This document shows, piece after piece, positions 25,634 to 34,000 of a stretch of DNA of 64,000 nt; positions within the stretch are counted from its first letter, which is position 1, and each line of letters begins with the position of its first letter. The stretch is from Chitinophaga agrisoli (GTDB lineage: Bacteria; Bacteroidota; Bacteroidia; Chitinophagales; Chitinophagaceae). The notes below the pieces were generated by a model, which saw nothing but the letters and a program-made list of their open reading frames with translations, was not told the DNA's origin and did not search any database. The DNA lies in NCBI RefSeq assembly GCF_008386695.1, contig NZ_VUOC01000004.1:534327-598326 (forward strand). Direction: 5' to 3'. The position numbers and the translations under genes were made by a program.

Positions 25634-27865
25634 ATGCACGCCAAGCACCCCAAAAACGCTGAACCGCAGCCTGCCGCTGCTTCCCAACATGCTATACAGC
25701 CACCGCAAACCGCACCCTTGCGTATTATGCCGCAACTGACCGTAGGCGCTATCGATGATCCTTACGAGCGTGAAGCCGATGCCATGGCCGACCGGGTCAT
25801 GCGCAAAGCCCAGCCTTTTGCTATTCAGCGTAAATGCGCCCATTGTGAAGAAGAAGAGAAAGCCCAGCGTACACCGTTTATCCAACGGCAGACCACCACT
25901 AACGATACAGCCACGCAGGCCCCGGATAGCATAACCCAGGGCATCCGCTCCAGCGCTGGTAAAGGCGCAGCCATGAGCCAGGACACCCGTTCTTTTATGG
26001 AATCCCGCTTTGGCGCGGACTTCTCCGGCGTGCGTATCCATACAGGCAGCGAAGCCGCCGGCCTGGCGGACAGCATACAAGCCAAAGCGTTTACTGTAGG
26101 TAACGATATCTGGTTTAACAGCGGGGCCTACGAGCCGGGTACCGCAGCGGGCCAGCACCTGCTGGCGCATGAGCTCACGCATACACTACAGCAAGGCGGC
26201 GCCATCCGCCGGCAGACCAAAAGCACCAAATGCCCGGATGCCGTAGTGGAGCAGCTGAACAAGGAAATGCATGAATATTATAATAAAAACCGCAGCTGTA
26301 CAGACCAGGGCGATACCTGCGTAAGCGCCACCGCCAAGGTGGCCGCGGGTTATGGCGCGGTGATGGGCCGGGTAATCCTGCAACAGAAATGTTTCTCGCC
26401 CGGTGACCTGGATTACGAGGAGCATATGAAAAAGATCTCCGAGACCTTCAAGACCCTGCGTAACTGCGAGCGTATCATGATGGAAAAGTGTGGGCCTCCC
26501 ATGCTGGCGGCAGCCGCTGCGGCGCTGGCAGCCGTAGGCGCTAAAAAAGGCGCGGGTAAGGCCCTGAAACGTATGGCAGAAAGCATGGGAGGCAAGGTAG
26601 CCGGTAAAGCGCTGATATATGCATCTGCCGCAGCGGCGGTGCTGCTGCTGATGTCTGGCAAGGCGGAAGCCAAGATCTCCCTGGAGGGCGATGATCCGCT
26701 GGTAGCACTTTTTAAGGCCATGGAACAGGATGGGGAGCCAGTGCCGGAAGAATTCAAGGCCCTGATAGCAAGCGATCCTGAGCTGAAGAAAGCCCTGGAA
26801 GACGCCGCCCGTAAAGGCAATATGTCTGAAGCGCAGAAGGCCATGGCGAAAAGTTATACGGACTTCCTGCGTAAACATATGGATGAATTCAGCGAAGAAG
26901 AGCTGAAGGCGCTGATGAGCACTACAGAGCAGGTAAGCGGACAGCTACCCAAAGACCTGAAAGTGGAGGATCTGAAACAGGCCCTTAAACAAAAAGCCGC
27001 CCAGAAAGCCGGCGAGGGTAAAGGCGGCGCCGGTGGCGGCGGAGCAGCCAGCGACAGCCCGCAACAGGTAGCAGACGCGGTAAAGGATATCACCAAAGGT
27101 GTTCCCCTGCCCCAGCCTGCTGCAGACGCCCTTAAAGAAGCTGCCAAAGCAGAAGGCAGCACGCCCCAGCAAACGCCTGTTAAACCGGAGACCACGCCAC
27201 CGGCTACCGATGCGTTTAAAAACCTGAGCGAAGAAAACCGGAAAAAGATCCAAGGGGCGCCTGCCCCGGTGGCAGATCTGTTTAAAGCTTTTACCAGCGC
27301 TACGGAAGGCGATGTAAAACTCTCTGACGAAGCGGTGAAACAATTCTTTGCCGTAGTGCCGGCAGACCTGAGCAAAGAGGAATCCGCCACGCTGGCTGGC
27401 CAGTTAACTTCCTCTACTGGCAAAACACTGGCCCAACTGATAGAGAACCTGCGTAAAGGCGTAGAAGCCGTACGTAAAACCAAAGATGCCCCCGCAGGCG
27501 GCGAAACCGCCGGCCAACCCGCAGACCCGGATAAACCGGCGCAAACGGAAGCGGACCAGATAGCGGCACTGAAAGAGATGGCCATTAAAACAGATTTCAG
27601 CAAATTGCCCATGAACCAGGTAGTGATCCGGGATTTTGTGAGCAAGGTGACCGGCACGCGCTTCAGCTCTTATGTATTTGTGAATAATAATGGCAAAGGC
27701 ATGGTGGCGGTGATTAGCGGGGAAGTGGCCGGCGGCAAAGATGTGACCAAACTAAAAAAAGGCGAAAAATTCACTATCAAGATCACGTCACTGTCCAAAT
27801 TCGTGGATAAACAGGGCGTAACCCATAACATAAAGATAGACACTACGTTCACGATGTCTAAATAA
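25634..27865 (+). CDS. DUF4157-containing toxin-like protein
   Basis: A 743-residue protein. The N-terminal ~190 residues hold the DUF4157 module, including MPQLTVGAIDDPYEREADAM, RKCAHCEEEEKAQR with a CxxC, QDTRSFMESRFGADFSGV, the AFTVGNDIWFNSGAY block, and HELTHTLQQ (His179, Glu180, His183). DUF4157 is common at the N-termini of effectors loaded by extracellular contractile injection systems and other toxin-delivery systems. Its HExxH is often considered a degenerate or processing metallopeptidase. A Cys-containing helical domain (~205-275) follows, then a hydrophobic Ala-rich pair of segments (~285-345) that could insert in a membrane, and a long Lys/Ala/Pro-rich region. The C-terminal ~90 residues are beta-rich. 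No T6SS or eCIS structural gene is in the window. It is 8 bases from the next DUF4157 gene. Confidence 0.8.
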   Translation: MHAKHPKNAEPQPAAASQHAIQPPQTAPLRIMPQLTVGAIDDPYEREADAMADRVMRKAQPFAIQRKCAHCEEEEKAQRTPFIQRQTTTNDTATQAPDSITQGIRSSAGKGAAMSQDTRSFMESRFGADFSGVRIHTGSEAAGLADSIQAKAFTVGNDIWFNSGAYEPGTAAGQHLLAHELTHTLQQGGAIRRQTKSTKCPDAVVEQLNKEMHEYYNKNRSCTDQGDTCVSATAKVAAGYGAVMGRVILQQKCFSPGDLDYEEHMKKISETFKTLRNCERIMMEKCGPPMLAAAAAALAAVGAKKGAGKALKRMAESMGGKVAGKALIYASAAAAVLLLMSGKAEAKISLEGDDPLVALFKAMEQDGEPVPEEFKALIASDPELKKALEDAARKGNMSEAQKAMAKSYTDFLRKHMDEFSEEELKALMSTTEQVSGQLPKDLKVEDLKQALKQKAAQKAGEGKGGAGGGGAASDSPQQVADAVKDITKGVPLPQPAADALKEAAKAEGSTPQQTPVKPETTPPATDAFKNLSEENRKKIQGAPAPVADLFKAFTSATEGDVKLSDEAVKQFFAVVPADLSKEESATLAGQLTSSTGKTLAQLIENLRKGVEAVRKTKDAPAGGETAGQPADPDKPAQTEADQIAALKEMAIKTDFSKLPMNQVVIRDFVSKVTGTRFSSYVFVNNNGKGMVAVISGEVAGGKDVTKLKKGEKFTIKITSLSKFVDKQGVTHNIKIDTTFTMSK

Positions 27866-27873
27866 ACAGCTTC

Positions 27874-30123
27874 ATGGAACATCATACCAAACCCCAACCT
27901 GCCAACGATATACGGCCCGCCGCTACGAATGTGCAAGCTACGCCGGCGAGCTTTCAACGTATTATGCCCCAACTGACCGTAGGCCCGGTAGACGATCCCT
28001 ATGAACGGCAAGCCGACGCCATGGCGGACCAGGTAATGCGCAAAGCGGAGCCATTTGCCATCCAACGGAAATGCGCACATTGTGAGGAGGAAGAAAAAGC
28101 GCAGCGTATGCCTTTTATCCAGCGGCAGGCTAATGGCGACAGCGCGCCCGCTTCCGAAGCGGTTACGCAGGGCATCCATTCCAGCGCCGGCCAGGGCCAG
28201 GCATTGGCCACCGATACCCGCTCGTTTATGGAATCCCGTTTGGGCGCGGATTTTTCCGGGGTACGCGTGCATACGGACAGTCAGGCGGCGGAGCTGAACC
28301 AGGAGCTGCAGGCTAAAGCATTTACCGTAGGTAAGGATATCTGGTTCAACAGCGGTAACTACCAGCCCGGCTCCACGGAAGGCCAGCACCTGCTGGCGCA
28401 TGAGCTCACGCATGTGCTGCAGCAAAGCCCTGCCATCCAACGGAAAGAAGATCCCAAGGCGGTGACTGAAGCCTGTCTGAAGAACAAGGACAGCATACTA
28501 CCCGGCAAAACGGGCCTGGTAGGCGCTATTGACCGGGACCTGATGCTGGAAGCCATGTTGGGATCCGAACGGGCGGAGATAGAAGCCGCCATCCGTAAAG
28601 ACCCCGCCGCGCACCTGTTTGTATGCGAGTATGGGATGACCGCCATTGCCGCGCTGATAGAAACCAGCCAGGGCAAGACCTTTAATGTGCCCGCCGCCAG
28701 AAAAGAAGCTACCGATCCAACCAATAAGGAACACTACAGCCGTAAAAGCCTTTCCGGCTGGCGGATAGCCGACCGGCGTAAAGAGCAGCTACGATCCAGC
28801 GCAGATGACCTGGGTGGCTGGGCAGAGCGCCAGCATAAAGGCAATAAAGACATTCCTACGGCATCTGCCGCTTTGAATATGCCGGCCGCACAGGTAGCGG
28901 ATATCACGGCCATGATCCACAGCGTAGAACAGCTAAGCCGCAGCTTTGGCAACCTGTCGCCCATGATCGAAAAAGGACAGCAACAACTGGATGATATCTT
29001 TAATAGCTTCAAAGCGCTGGGCGATGCCCGGATCACCGAGGACTATGGCACAGAAGTAATAGATGGGCTGGAGAAAACAGATGCACTGATCGACGCCGTA
29101 GGCCGTACCATCTTCTCCATCAGCGCCGGCCGTACGGACCTGGATACGCTGCTGACTGCCGTAAGCGGTATTAAACAAGACAGTAAGACCATCCAGGACA
29201 ATGCCCGCCAGGAACGCCGGGCGCTGGTGAATGGGGGATCGCCGGATTTCTCTTCTGTAAAATCCTCTATTAACCAGGTGCGCCGCGGCTCGCTGAAAGA
29301 CCTGCGCGAAGCCTATAAGCAAGCCACCCAATCCCTGCCGGATATCTTTAAACACGCGGAGCCGCTGCTGTTTGTGCTGCGTTATTTCCGCGCGCTGAAT
29401 GACCCTAAGGCCACACCGCCTTCAGAGGCCGATATGAAGAAATTCAAGGACAGCATTGCTATCATTGAAACCTCGCCGTTCTTTGGCGGTGGCCCGGTGA
29501 ATGTGGGCGCTGACCTGATGAAGAGTGTGATAGGTTTTATAAGCAGACAAGTGAACATGCGCCTGCAGATGCAGAGCGGTACCGGCGCCCTGCCGGGGAT
29601 GATACCTACGCTGTCTGAAGCGCAGGCTTATTTTGCCACGCTGGATAAACCGGGCATCAGCAATGCTGTTGTACGCAAGGCCTATACGGATTTTGCCACT
29701 GCCTGGTTCCAGCACCGGGTGATCACCACACCGGCAGATATGGCAGTGGACGCGGTAGACGATGTGTTTAAGATGCCGCCCAGTATCGCGGGCGCGCGGT
29801 CTATTGTGTGTAGCGGTTATGCCCAGATGGGCGCTGCGCTGATGTTAAAAGCGGGCGCTAACAGGTCTATTACGTTCACTACGGCAGTAAGGGCTTCTGA
29901 TGAACAGATCAAGGCCAACCAGATCAGCGATGGCCATGCCATTGCGAAGATCACACGGCAGGGTAAGAGTTTCTTTATTACCAACTATCTCACGGCTGAT
30001 ACAGAGACTGAGGCGATGAATGTAGCCTGGCAGTTCCCGAATTTGCCATTGCATAAGGCTACTGGGCCGACGAATAAGGCATCGCTGGATGCGCTGGTGG
30101 CGAAGCTGGCGAAGAAGATGTGA
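27874..30123 (+). CDS. DUF4157-containing protein with transglutaminase/papain-like C-terminus
   Basis: A 749-residue paralogue of the preceding gene through residue ~185. It shares MPQLTVGPVDDPYERQADAM, the CAHCEEEE motif, a SFMESRLGADFSGV block and HELTHVLQQ (His176, Glu177, His180). After that the two diverge completely. The middle (200-590) is alpha-helical with no family I recognise. The C-terminal domain shows SIVCSGYAQMGAALMLKAG (Cys646), ISDGHAIAKITRQGK (His688) and FFITNYL (Asn704). That order and spacing resembles transglutaminase-like and papain-like enzymes, where a CsgyA helix carries the nucleophile. A toxin that modifies or cleaves a target protein is inferred. The conserved delivery module with variable C-termini is a polymorphic-toxin layout. 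Confidence 0.8.
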   Translation: MEHHTKPQPANDIRPAATNVQATPASFQRIMPQLTVGPVDDPYERQADAMADQVMRKAEPFAIQRKCAHCEEEEKAQRMPFIQRQANGDSAPASEAVTQGIHSSAGQGQALATDTRSFMESRLGADFSGVRVHTDSQAAELNQELQAKAFTVGKDIWFNSGNYQPGSTEGQHLLAHELTHVLQQSPAIQRKEDPKAVTEACLKNKDSILPGKTGLVGAIDRDLMLEAMLGSERAEIEAAIRKDPAAHLFVCEYGMTAIAALIETSQGKTFNVPAARKEATDPTNKEHYSRKSLSGWRIADRRKEQLRSSADDLGGWAERQHKGNKDIPTASAALNMPAAQVADITAMIHSVEQLSRSFGNLSPMIEKGQQQLDDIFNSFKALGDARITEDYGTEVIDGLEKTDALIDAVGRTIFSISAGRTDLDTLLTAVSGIKQDSKTIQDNARQERRALVNGGSPDFSSVKSSINQVRRGSLKDLREAYKQATQSLPDIFKHAEPLLFVLRYFRALNDPKATPPSEADMKKFKDSIAIIETSPFFGGGPVNVGADLMKSVIGFISRQVNMRLQMQSGTGALPGMIPTLSEAQAYFATLDKPGISNAVVRKAYTDFATAWFQHRVITTPADMAVDAVDDVFKMPPSIAGARSIVCSGYAQMGAALMLKAGANRSITFTTAVRASDEQIKANQISDGHAIAKITRQGKSFFITNYLTADTETEAMNVAWQFPNLPLHKATGPTNKASLDALVAKLAKKM

Positions 30124-30141
30124 TACTGCTCCCCCTACAAT

Positions 30142-30178
30142 GAAAAAACCACTGGCGCGAACTTCCAGTGGCTTTTCG
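30142..30178. terminator. Bidirectional terminator between convergent genes
   Basis: A 7-bp stem CCACTGG/CCAGTGG (30149-30155 and 30165-30171) is flanked by AAAAAA on the left and CTTTTC on the right, so it can stop transcripts from either side. Confidence 0.7.
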
Positions 30179-30261
30179 TCTGATCTGTAAATACCGAGGT
30201 AACTAACGGATGTAAGCCGGTTTACAAACGGATGAATCGGGGGAGATAACGAACATATGTA

Positions 30262-31452
30262 TTACTTGGTATGATGCGGTTTTAATTCCAGGTGGATAGC
30301 ACCGCTGATATCCATATAGTAGCTGTCTACCTTACCATTGTCTTTCAGACTTTTCAGGAAGGCCTCCAGCGGTTCTGTTCTATTGATCGCGCCTGAGTAG
30401 GTGAGCTTTGCCAACTCTTCACTATCAAACTTAATCTGTACGTCGTACCAGCGTTCCGCCACTTCGCATACATCGCGCAAGGGCTGCTGGCGAAAGCGGT
30501 ACAAGCCATACAGCCAGCTCACTACGTGATGGTCTGACAGGTCTGTTACGGTAAAACTATTGGTAAACTCATCCAGGGTGGCGGTTTGGCAGGGCGCTAT
30601 CTTCACAGGCGCGCTGTTGTTCTGCGCTACCGTTACGGCGCCGGATAACAGGGACAGCTTAAACCTGCTATCGTAGGTGTTGATGTTAAACGCGGTGCCC
30701 AGCACATTGATATCCCCTTTCTGGGTGTGTACAATGAAGGGCTGATCCGGGTTATGGGCAACGGTGAAGAAGGCTTCGCCATCCAGGTACACTTCGCGCT
30801 TTTGGCCATTGAAGGCAAAGGGGAAGCGCAGGGAGGTAGCTGCGTTCATATGTACAACGGTGCCGTCTGCCAGGGTAACGCTGTAAGTGTTGCCGGCGGG
30901 CACACGCAGGGTATTGAGCTTATCTTCTTTGGCGCCATGATCTTTGGCCGTGAAACGCAGCATATTGCTGTTAGTCTGGATGCGGGCCGTTTGCGTGTTG
31001 ATCATATCGCTGGCGCCCGTTAAGGGAAGGGAGCCGCCTTTGGCCAGCTGCAGCATGACGCCATTTTGCGGCATGGTGATGGCGCTGATGGCGGCCTCCT
31101 CCTGCTGATGCATGGATAGCGGGATATACAGGGCGGCGCCCGCGGTGGCCACGGCCACCAATACGGCGGCGGCTACGTTGAGATACCGTTTTTTGCGGGT
31201 AGGCTGCAGGTCTGCCAGGCTTTCATCCAGGCGGCTGCTAATGTCTATATCCTTGAATGCGTGCCGGAAATGAGTGCCCAGGGGGGCATTTTCCTTAACG
31301 AGGAAGGTCTCTTTGACGTCTTCAAGCAGTTGACGTGCTATGGCGCTGCTGCGCAGCGTACGTTCGATGTACAACTCTTCTTCCCAGCTGGTACAATTTT
31401 CCAGTTGGCGTAGCAAGAGCACTAAAAATTCATCCTGGTCAAAAAAATGCAT
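30262..31452 (-). CDS. FecR-family anti-sigma factor
   Basis: A 396-residue single-pass inner-membrane regulator. ATG 31452 (MHFFDQDEFLVLLLRQL) is preferred over a TTG twelve codons upstream. Residues 1-95 are the cytoplasmic anti-sigma segment. A transmembrane helix follows (AAAVLVAVATAGAALYIPL). The periplasmic FecR domain is recognisable by NTLRVPAGNTYSVTLADGT, VYLDGEAFFTVAH and INVLGTAFNINTY. The C-terminal DUF4974 domain ends the protein. It is the second FecR after a single ECF sigma factor; a terminator at 31696-31722 separates the two, so this one may be transcribed separately. Its partner sigma factor is therefore uncertain. Confidence 0.9.
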   Translation of the reverse strand: MHFFDQDEFLVLLLRQLENCTSWEEELYIERTLRSSAIARQLLEDVKETFLVKENAPLGTHFRHAFKDIDISSRLDESLADLQPTRKKRYLNVAAAVLVAVATAGAALYIPLSMHQQEEAAISAITMPQNGVMLQLAKGGSLPLTGASDMINTQTARIQTNSNMLRFTAKDHGAKEDKLNTLRVPAGNTYSVTLADGTVVHMNAATSLRFPFAFNGQKREVYLDGEAFFTVAHNPDQPFIVHTQKGDINVLGTAFNINTYDSRFKLSLLSGAVTVAQNNSAPVKIAPCQTATLDEFTNSFTVTDLSDHHVVSWLYGLYRFRQQPLRDVCEVAERWYDVQIKFDSEELAKLTYSGAINRTEPLEAFLKSLKDNGKVDSYYMDISGAIHLELKPHHTK

Positions 31453-31695
31453 AACCACAATTTGATTGTTCGCAATAGGGATTTTCAACCTGGGATATGG
31501 TCTAAAAAAGGGGTCATGCCGTTTAACGTGTGCTCACTCTTCAGTTTTCAAGGCAATAGGCATTTCAATGGTACATTTCAACTTTATATTCACATGTACC
31601 TCTATTATACCCCCTAAACAATGAAACGTACTATCCGGTTCAAATTTTTTTTCGGCGTTTCAACATAATTCTATGATTCTTAATACTGGGGTAAC

Positions 31696-31722
31696 AAAAA
31701 AGTCCCGCTCTGAGAGCGGGAC
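31696..31722 (-). terminator. Rho-independent terminator of the sigma/FecR unit
   Basis: Read on the minus strand, GTCCCGCTCTCAGAGCGGGAC is a strong stem with a tight loop followed by TTTTTT. It lies 35 bases after the stop of the first FecR gene. Confidence 0.9.
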
Positions 31723-31756
31723 CTTCGTACCTATTGGCAAAAAATATAATGGGTGA

Positions 31757-32941
31757 CTACTGCAGGTGCAGCACATCATGGCTATCGAAATAATAGGAGA
31801 TCTTACGGGTTTTGGCCAGGTTATCCAGGAAAACAGCCACAGGTTTATGGCGGTCCATCATCCCAGCAAAACGTTCGCCGGCCAGGTTGGGATTGTCTAT
31901 CACTACTTCCAGCCCGTACCAGCGGGGCAGGATGTTGGTGATCTGCTCCAGGGAGGCATCGCTGAAATAATATTTGCCCTCGCGCCAGCTGAGCACTTCT
32001 TCCGGGTCGAAGGTTTGCACGGTGATACCTTTATTTAAGGTATACGTGGCGGATCTGCCGGGCTGGAGCTGCACCTTATTATTGCCGGCATCGAGCCTTA
32101 CGGCGCCATCTACCAGGGCTACCTCTACGGTGCCGGGGTCGTAAGCGTTTACATTAAAGGACGTGCCTAAGACCTGTACGGTACCATAGGGCGTATGTAC
32201 GAGGAAGGGCTGGTCTGCCTTGGGGGCCACTTTCAGGAAGGCCTCCCCTGCTATGGTAATTTCGCGGGTGGCGCCTGTGAACCGGAAAGGGAACTGCAGG
32301 CTGGTAGCCGAGTTTAACCATACTTCCGTACCGTCTGACAGGGTAATTTTATAATCTTTGCCGATGGGCACTTTCAGCTTATTAAGGGCGGTGGCGCCGG
32401 CGGGGTTGCCTGCCAGCGTGTAGGCCATCGACTTGCTGGTGCTGTTGAGCCGGGCCTCGTCCGTTTGCAGATCCTGCTGGTCTTGCGAGAGGTTAATGGT
32501 TTTACCATTGGCCAGCTGCAAGGCGATGATCTTCTTGTTTTCCGGCTGTACCGTGCTACGGTCTGCCATGGGTGGCGGCACAGGCGCAACGGTATGTGTG
32601 TTCTGGTAGTACAGCAGGGCGGCGCTACCGATGACCCCGGCCACAATAGCGGCGGCCCACCCGGCATGCCGGAGCATACGGATGACGGGTTTTCGTTTAG
32701 GCTGGTGCTGAGGGTGGCTGGTGATCTCCTCCGCGGGGATCCAGGGCAGGTTTTCATAGCGGCTAAAGCTCTGCTGAACATCTTCTGGTGAGAATCTGGA
32801 CTGCAGCTCTTTCCAGGTTTCCCTGACGGCCGGGTCTTCTGCTATCAGTTGCTTTAAATACAGCGCTTCCTCCTCGCTGATATCACCAGTGAGCCAGGAG
32901 GTCATTAACGCATGTATATGGCGCGGGTCACGCTTCATCAT
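31757..32941 (-). CDS. FecR-family anti-sigma factor
   Basis: A 394-residue FecR protein, 47 bases downstream of the ECF sigma gene and therefore its probable regulator. It has a cytoplasmic N-terminus (HIHALMTSWLTGDISEEEAL), one transmembrane helix (HAGWAAAIVAGVIGSAALLY), and the periplasmic FecR core (NKLKVPIGKDYKITLSDGTE, ITIAGEAFLKVAP, VQVLGTSFNVNAY). The C-terminal DUF4974-like domain (LEQITNILPRWYGLEVVIDN) would contact the N-terminal domain of a TonB-dependent transducer. In the known scheme the SusC-type receptor binds substrate, signals through its STN domain to FecR, and FecR releases the sigma factor. Confidence 0.92.
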   Translation of the reverse strand: MMKRDPRHIHALMTSWLTGDISEEEALYLKQLIAEDPAVRETWKELQSRFSPEDVQQSFSRYENLPWIPAEEITSHPQHQPKRKPVIRMLRHAGWAAAIVAGVIGSAALLYYQNTHTVAPVPPPMADRSTVQPENKKIIALQLANGKTINLSQDQQDLQTDEARLNSTSKSMAYTLAGNPAGATALNKLKVPIGKDYKITLSDGTEVWLNSATSLQFPFRFTGATREITIAGEAFLKVAPKADQPFLVHTPYGTVQVLGTSFNVNAYDPGTVEVALVDGAVRLDAGNNKVQLQPGRSATYTLNKGITVQTFDPEEVLSWREGKYYFSDASLEQITNILPRWYGLEVVIDNPNLAGERFAGMMDRHKPVAVFLDNLAKTRKISYYFDSHDVLHLQ

Positions 32942-32988
32942 GTCTTAATACAGGTTTCCGATGGTAATTGTACTACCGGCGGGTGAAT

Positions 32989-33564
32989 TTATACTTTTTT
33001 TAATTGGGTCCTCAGGATCTTCACAGCTCTAACTAATTGATTTTTAACGGTGTTGGGACTAACCCCCATTACGGTAGCTATTTCAGTGCGGCTTTTATGC
33101 TGAATGTAGGCTAACTCAAATACTTTGGCAGACAGGGGCGGCACCTTATTAATGGCGGCAGCGAGGGAGGCGCCCAGCTGTTGCTGGCGTTCCTGTGCTT
33201 CCAGCCGGTTTTCCGGGGGACAGACCACTTCCGGCGTTGGCATGCTATCCATGCGGCGCTGGCGGGTTTTCCGTAAACCCAGGCGGTCCATACACCTATT
33301 AAAGATAATACGATGCACGTAATTTTTTATCACCACCTCTTCCCTTTTATTCTGATCCGGATCTATTTTGGCATAGAGCTTCTTTTCCCAGAAGTCGATA
33401 AAGAATTCCTGTACCAGATCCTGTGCTTCCATTTCGTCGTCTAACAGGGAGATGGCTACGACCATGAGATATTTACGGTATTTCTCGTAAAAGTCAGCAA
33501 AGGCGCCCGTGTTACCGGCTTTAAGTTGTGTCAATAATATAAGGTCCTGTTCGTACACTGGCAT
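32989..33564 (-). CDS. ECF RNA polymerase sigma factor
   Basis: A 191-residue sigma-70 family ECF factor of the Bacteroidota SusC/SusD-associated type. Region 2 is visible as KYRKYLMVVAISLLDDEMEA followed by DLVQEFFIDFWEK. Region 4 is a helix-turn-helix ending TEIATVMGVSPNTVKNQLVR. It heads a minus-strand unit with a FecR gene and is divergent from the SusC/SusD genes it most likely controls. Confidence 0.95.
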   Translation of the reverse strand: MPVYEQDLILLTQLKAGNTGAFADFYEKYRKYLMVVAISLLDDEMEAQDLVQEFFIDFWEKKLYAKIDPDQNKREEVVIKNYVHRIIFNRCMDRLGLRKTRQRRMDSMPTPEVVCPPENRLEAQERQQQLGASLAAAINKVPPLSAKVFELAYIQHKSRTEIATVMGVSPNTVKNQLVRAVKILRTQLKKV

Positions 33565-33608
33565 GATTTGGTTGTGATTACTGTACGTTGTGCCTAATGG
33601 TAATATGG

Positions 33609-33637
33609 TAAAGATAATATTTTACCTTAAGAACAAA
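33609..33637 (-). promoter_or_regulatory. Putative promoter of the ECF sigma gene
   Basis: On the minus strand TTTG (33634-33637) and TATCTTTA (33609-33616, one mismatch to TAnnTTTG) are spaced by 17 bases, 45 bases upstream of the start codon. Confidence 0.4.
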
Positions 33638-34000
33638 GTGAATTATTAGTTAATAAGTGGCTAAAATGCATACATAGGGGTGTTTTTTGCAAATGTTTGG
33701 TTAACGGGTAGTACGGGGGATTTTTGGGGCGGTATAGTTTATAAAGGCTTAAAAATAATTTAATGAAAGTTTAATGCGGGGGAAGTAGTACGAGCGTTTT
33801 GGATAAGGAAGCTACTTCTCTGTGAGCGCAACGGAGTGCAAATTAAATTTGCTACTACCTAAGGAACCATGTTTAGTAATAATTGACCATATACTTTATT
33901 TTCCCTCTCTTTTCCCATTTGCTATAGCACTCCAGTTTCTCATAAGAGATATCGATCCCTCCGTTTAGAAAAAATTACTGATCCAACCAAATCCACGTGT
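33638..34000. other. Divergent intergenic region upstream of SusC
   Basis: No open frame of note. It should contain the ECF-dependent promoter of the SusC/SusD unit, but I cannot assign one with confidence. A-rich sequence precedes the SusC start. Confidence 0.4.

Noticed and set aside
26854-27657. Minus-strand open frame opposite the first DUF4157 gene
   Set aside because: Antisense shadow with Ser/Pro-rich low-complexity sequence; the plus strand is clearly coding.
25634-30123. An extracellular contractile injection system
   Set aside because: Only DUF4157 effector-like proteins are present; no sheath, tube, baseplate or AAA loader gene was found in the window.
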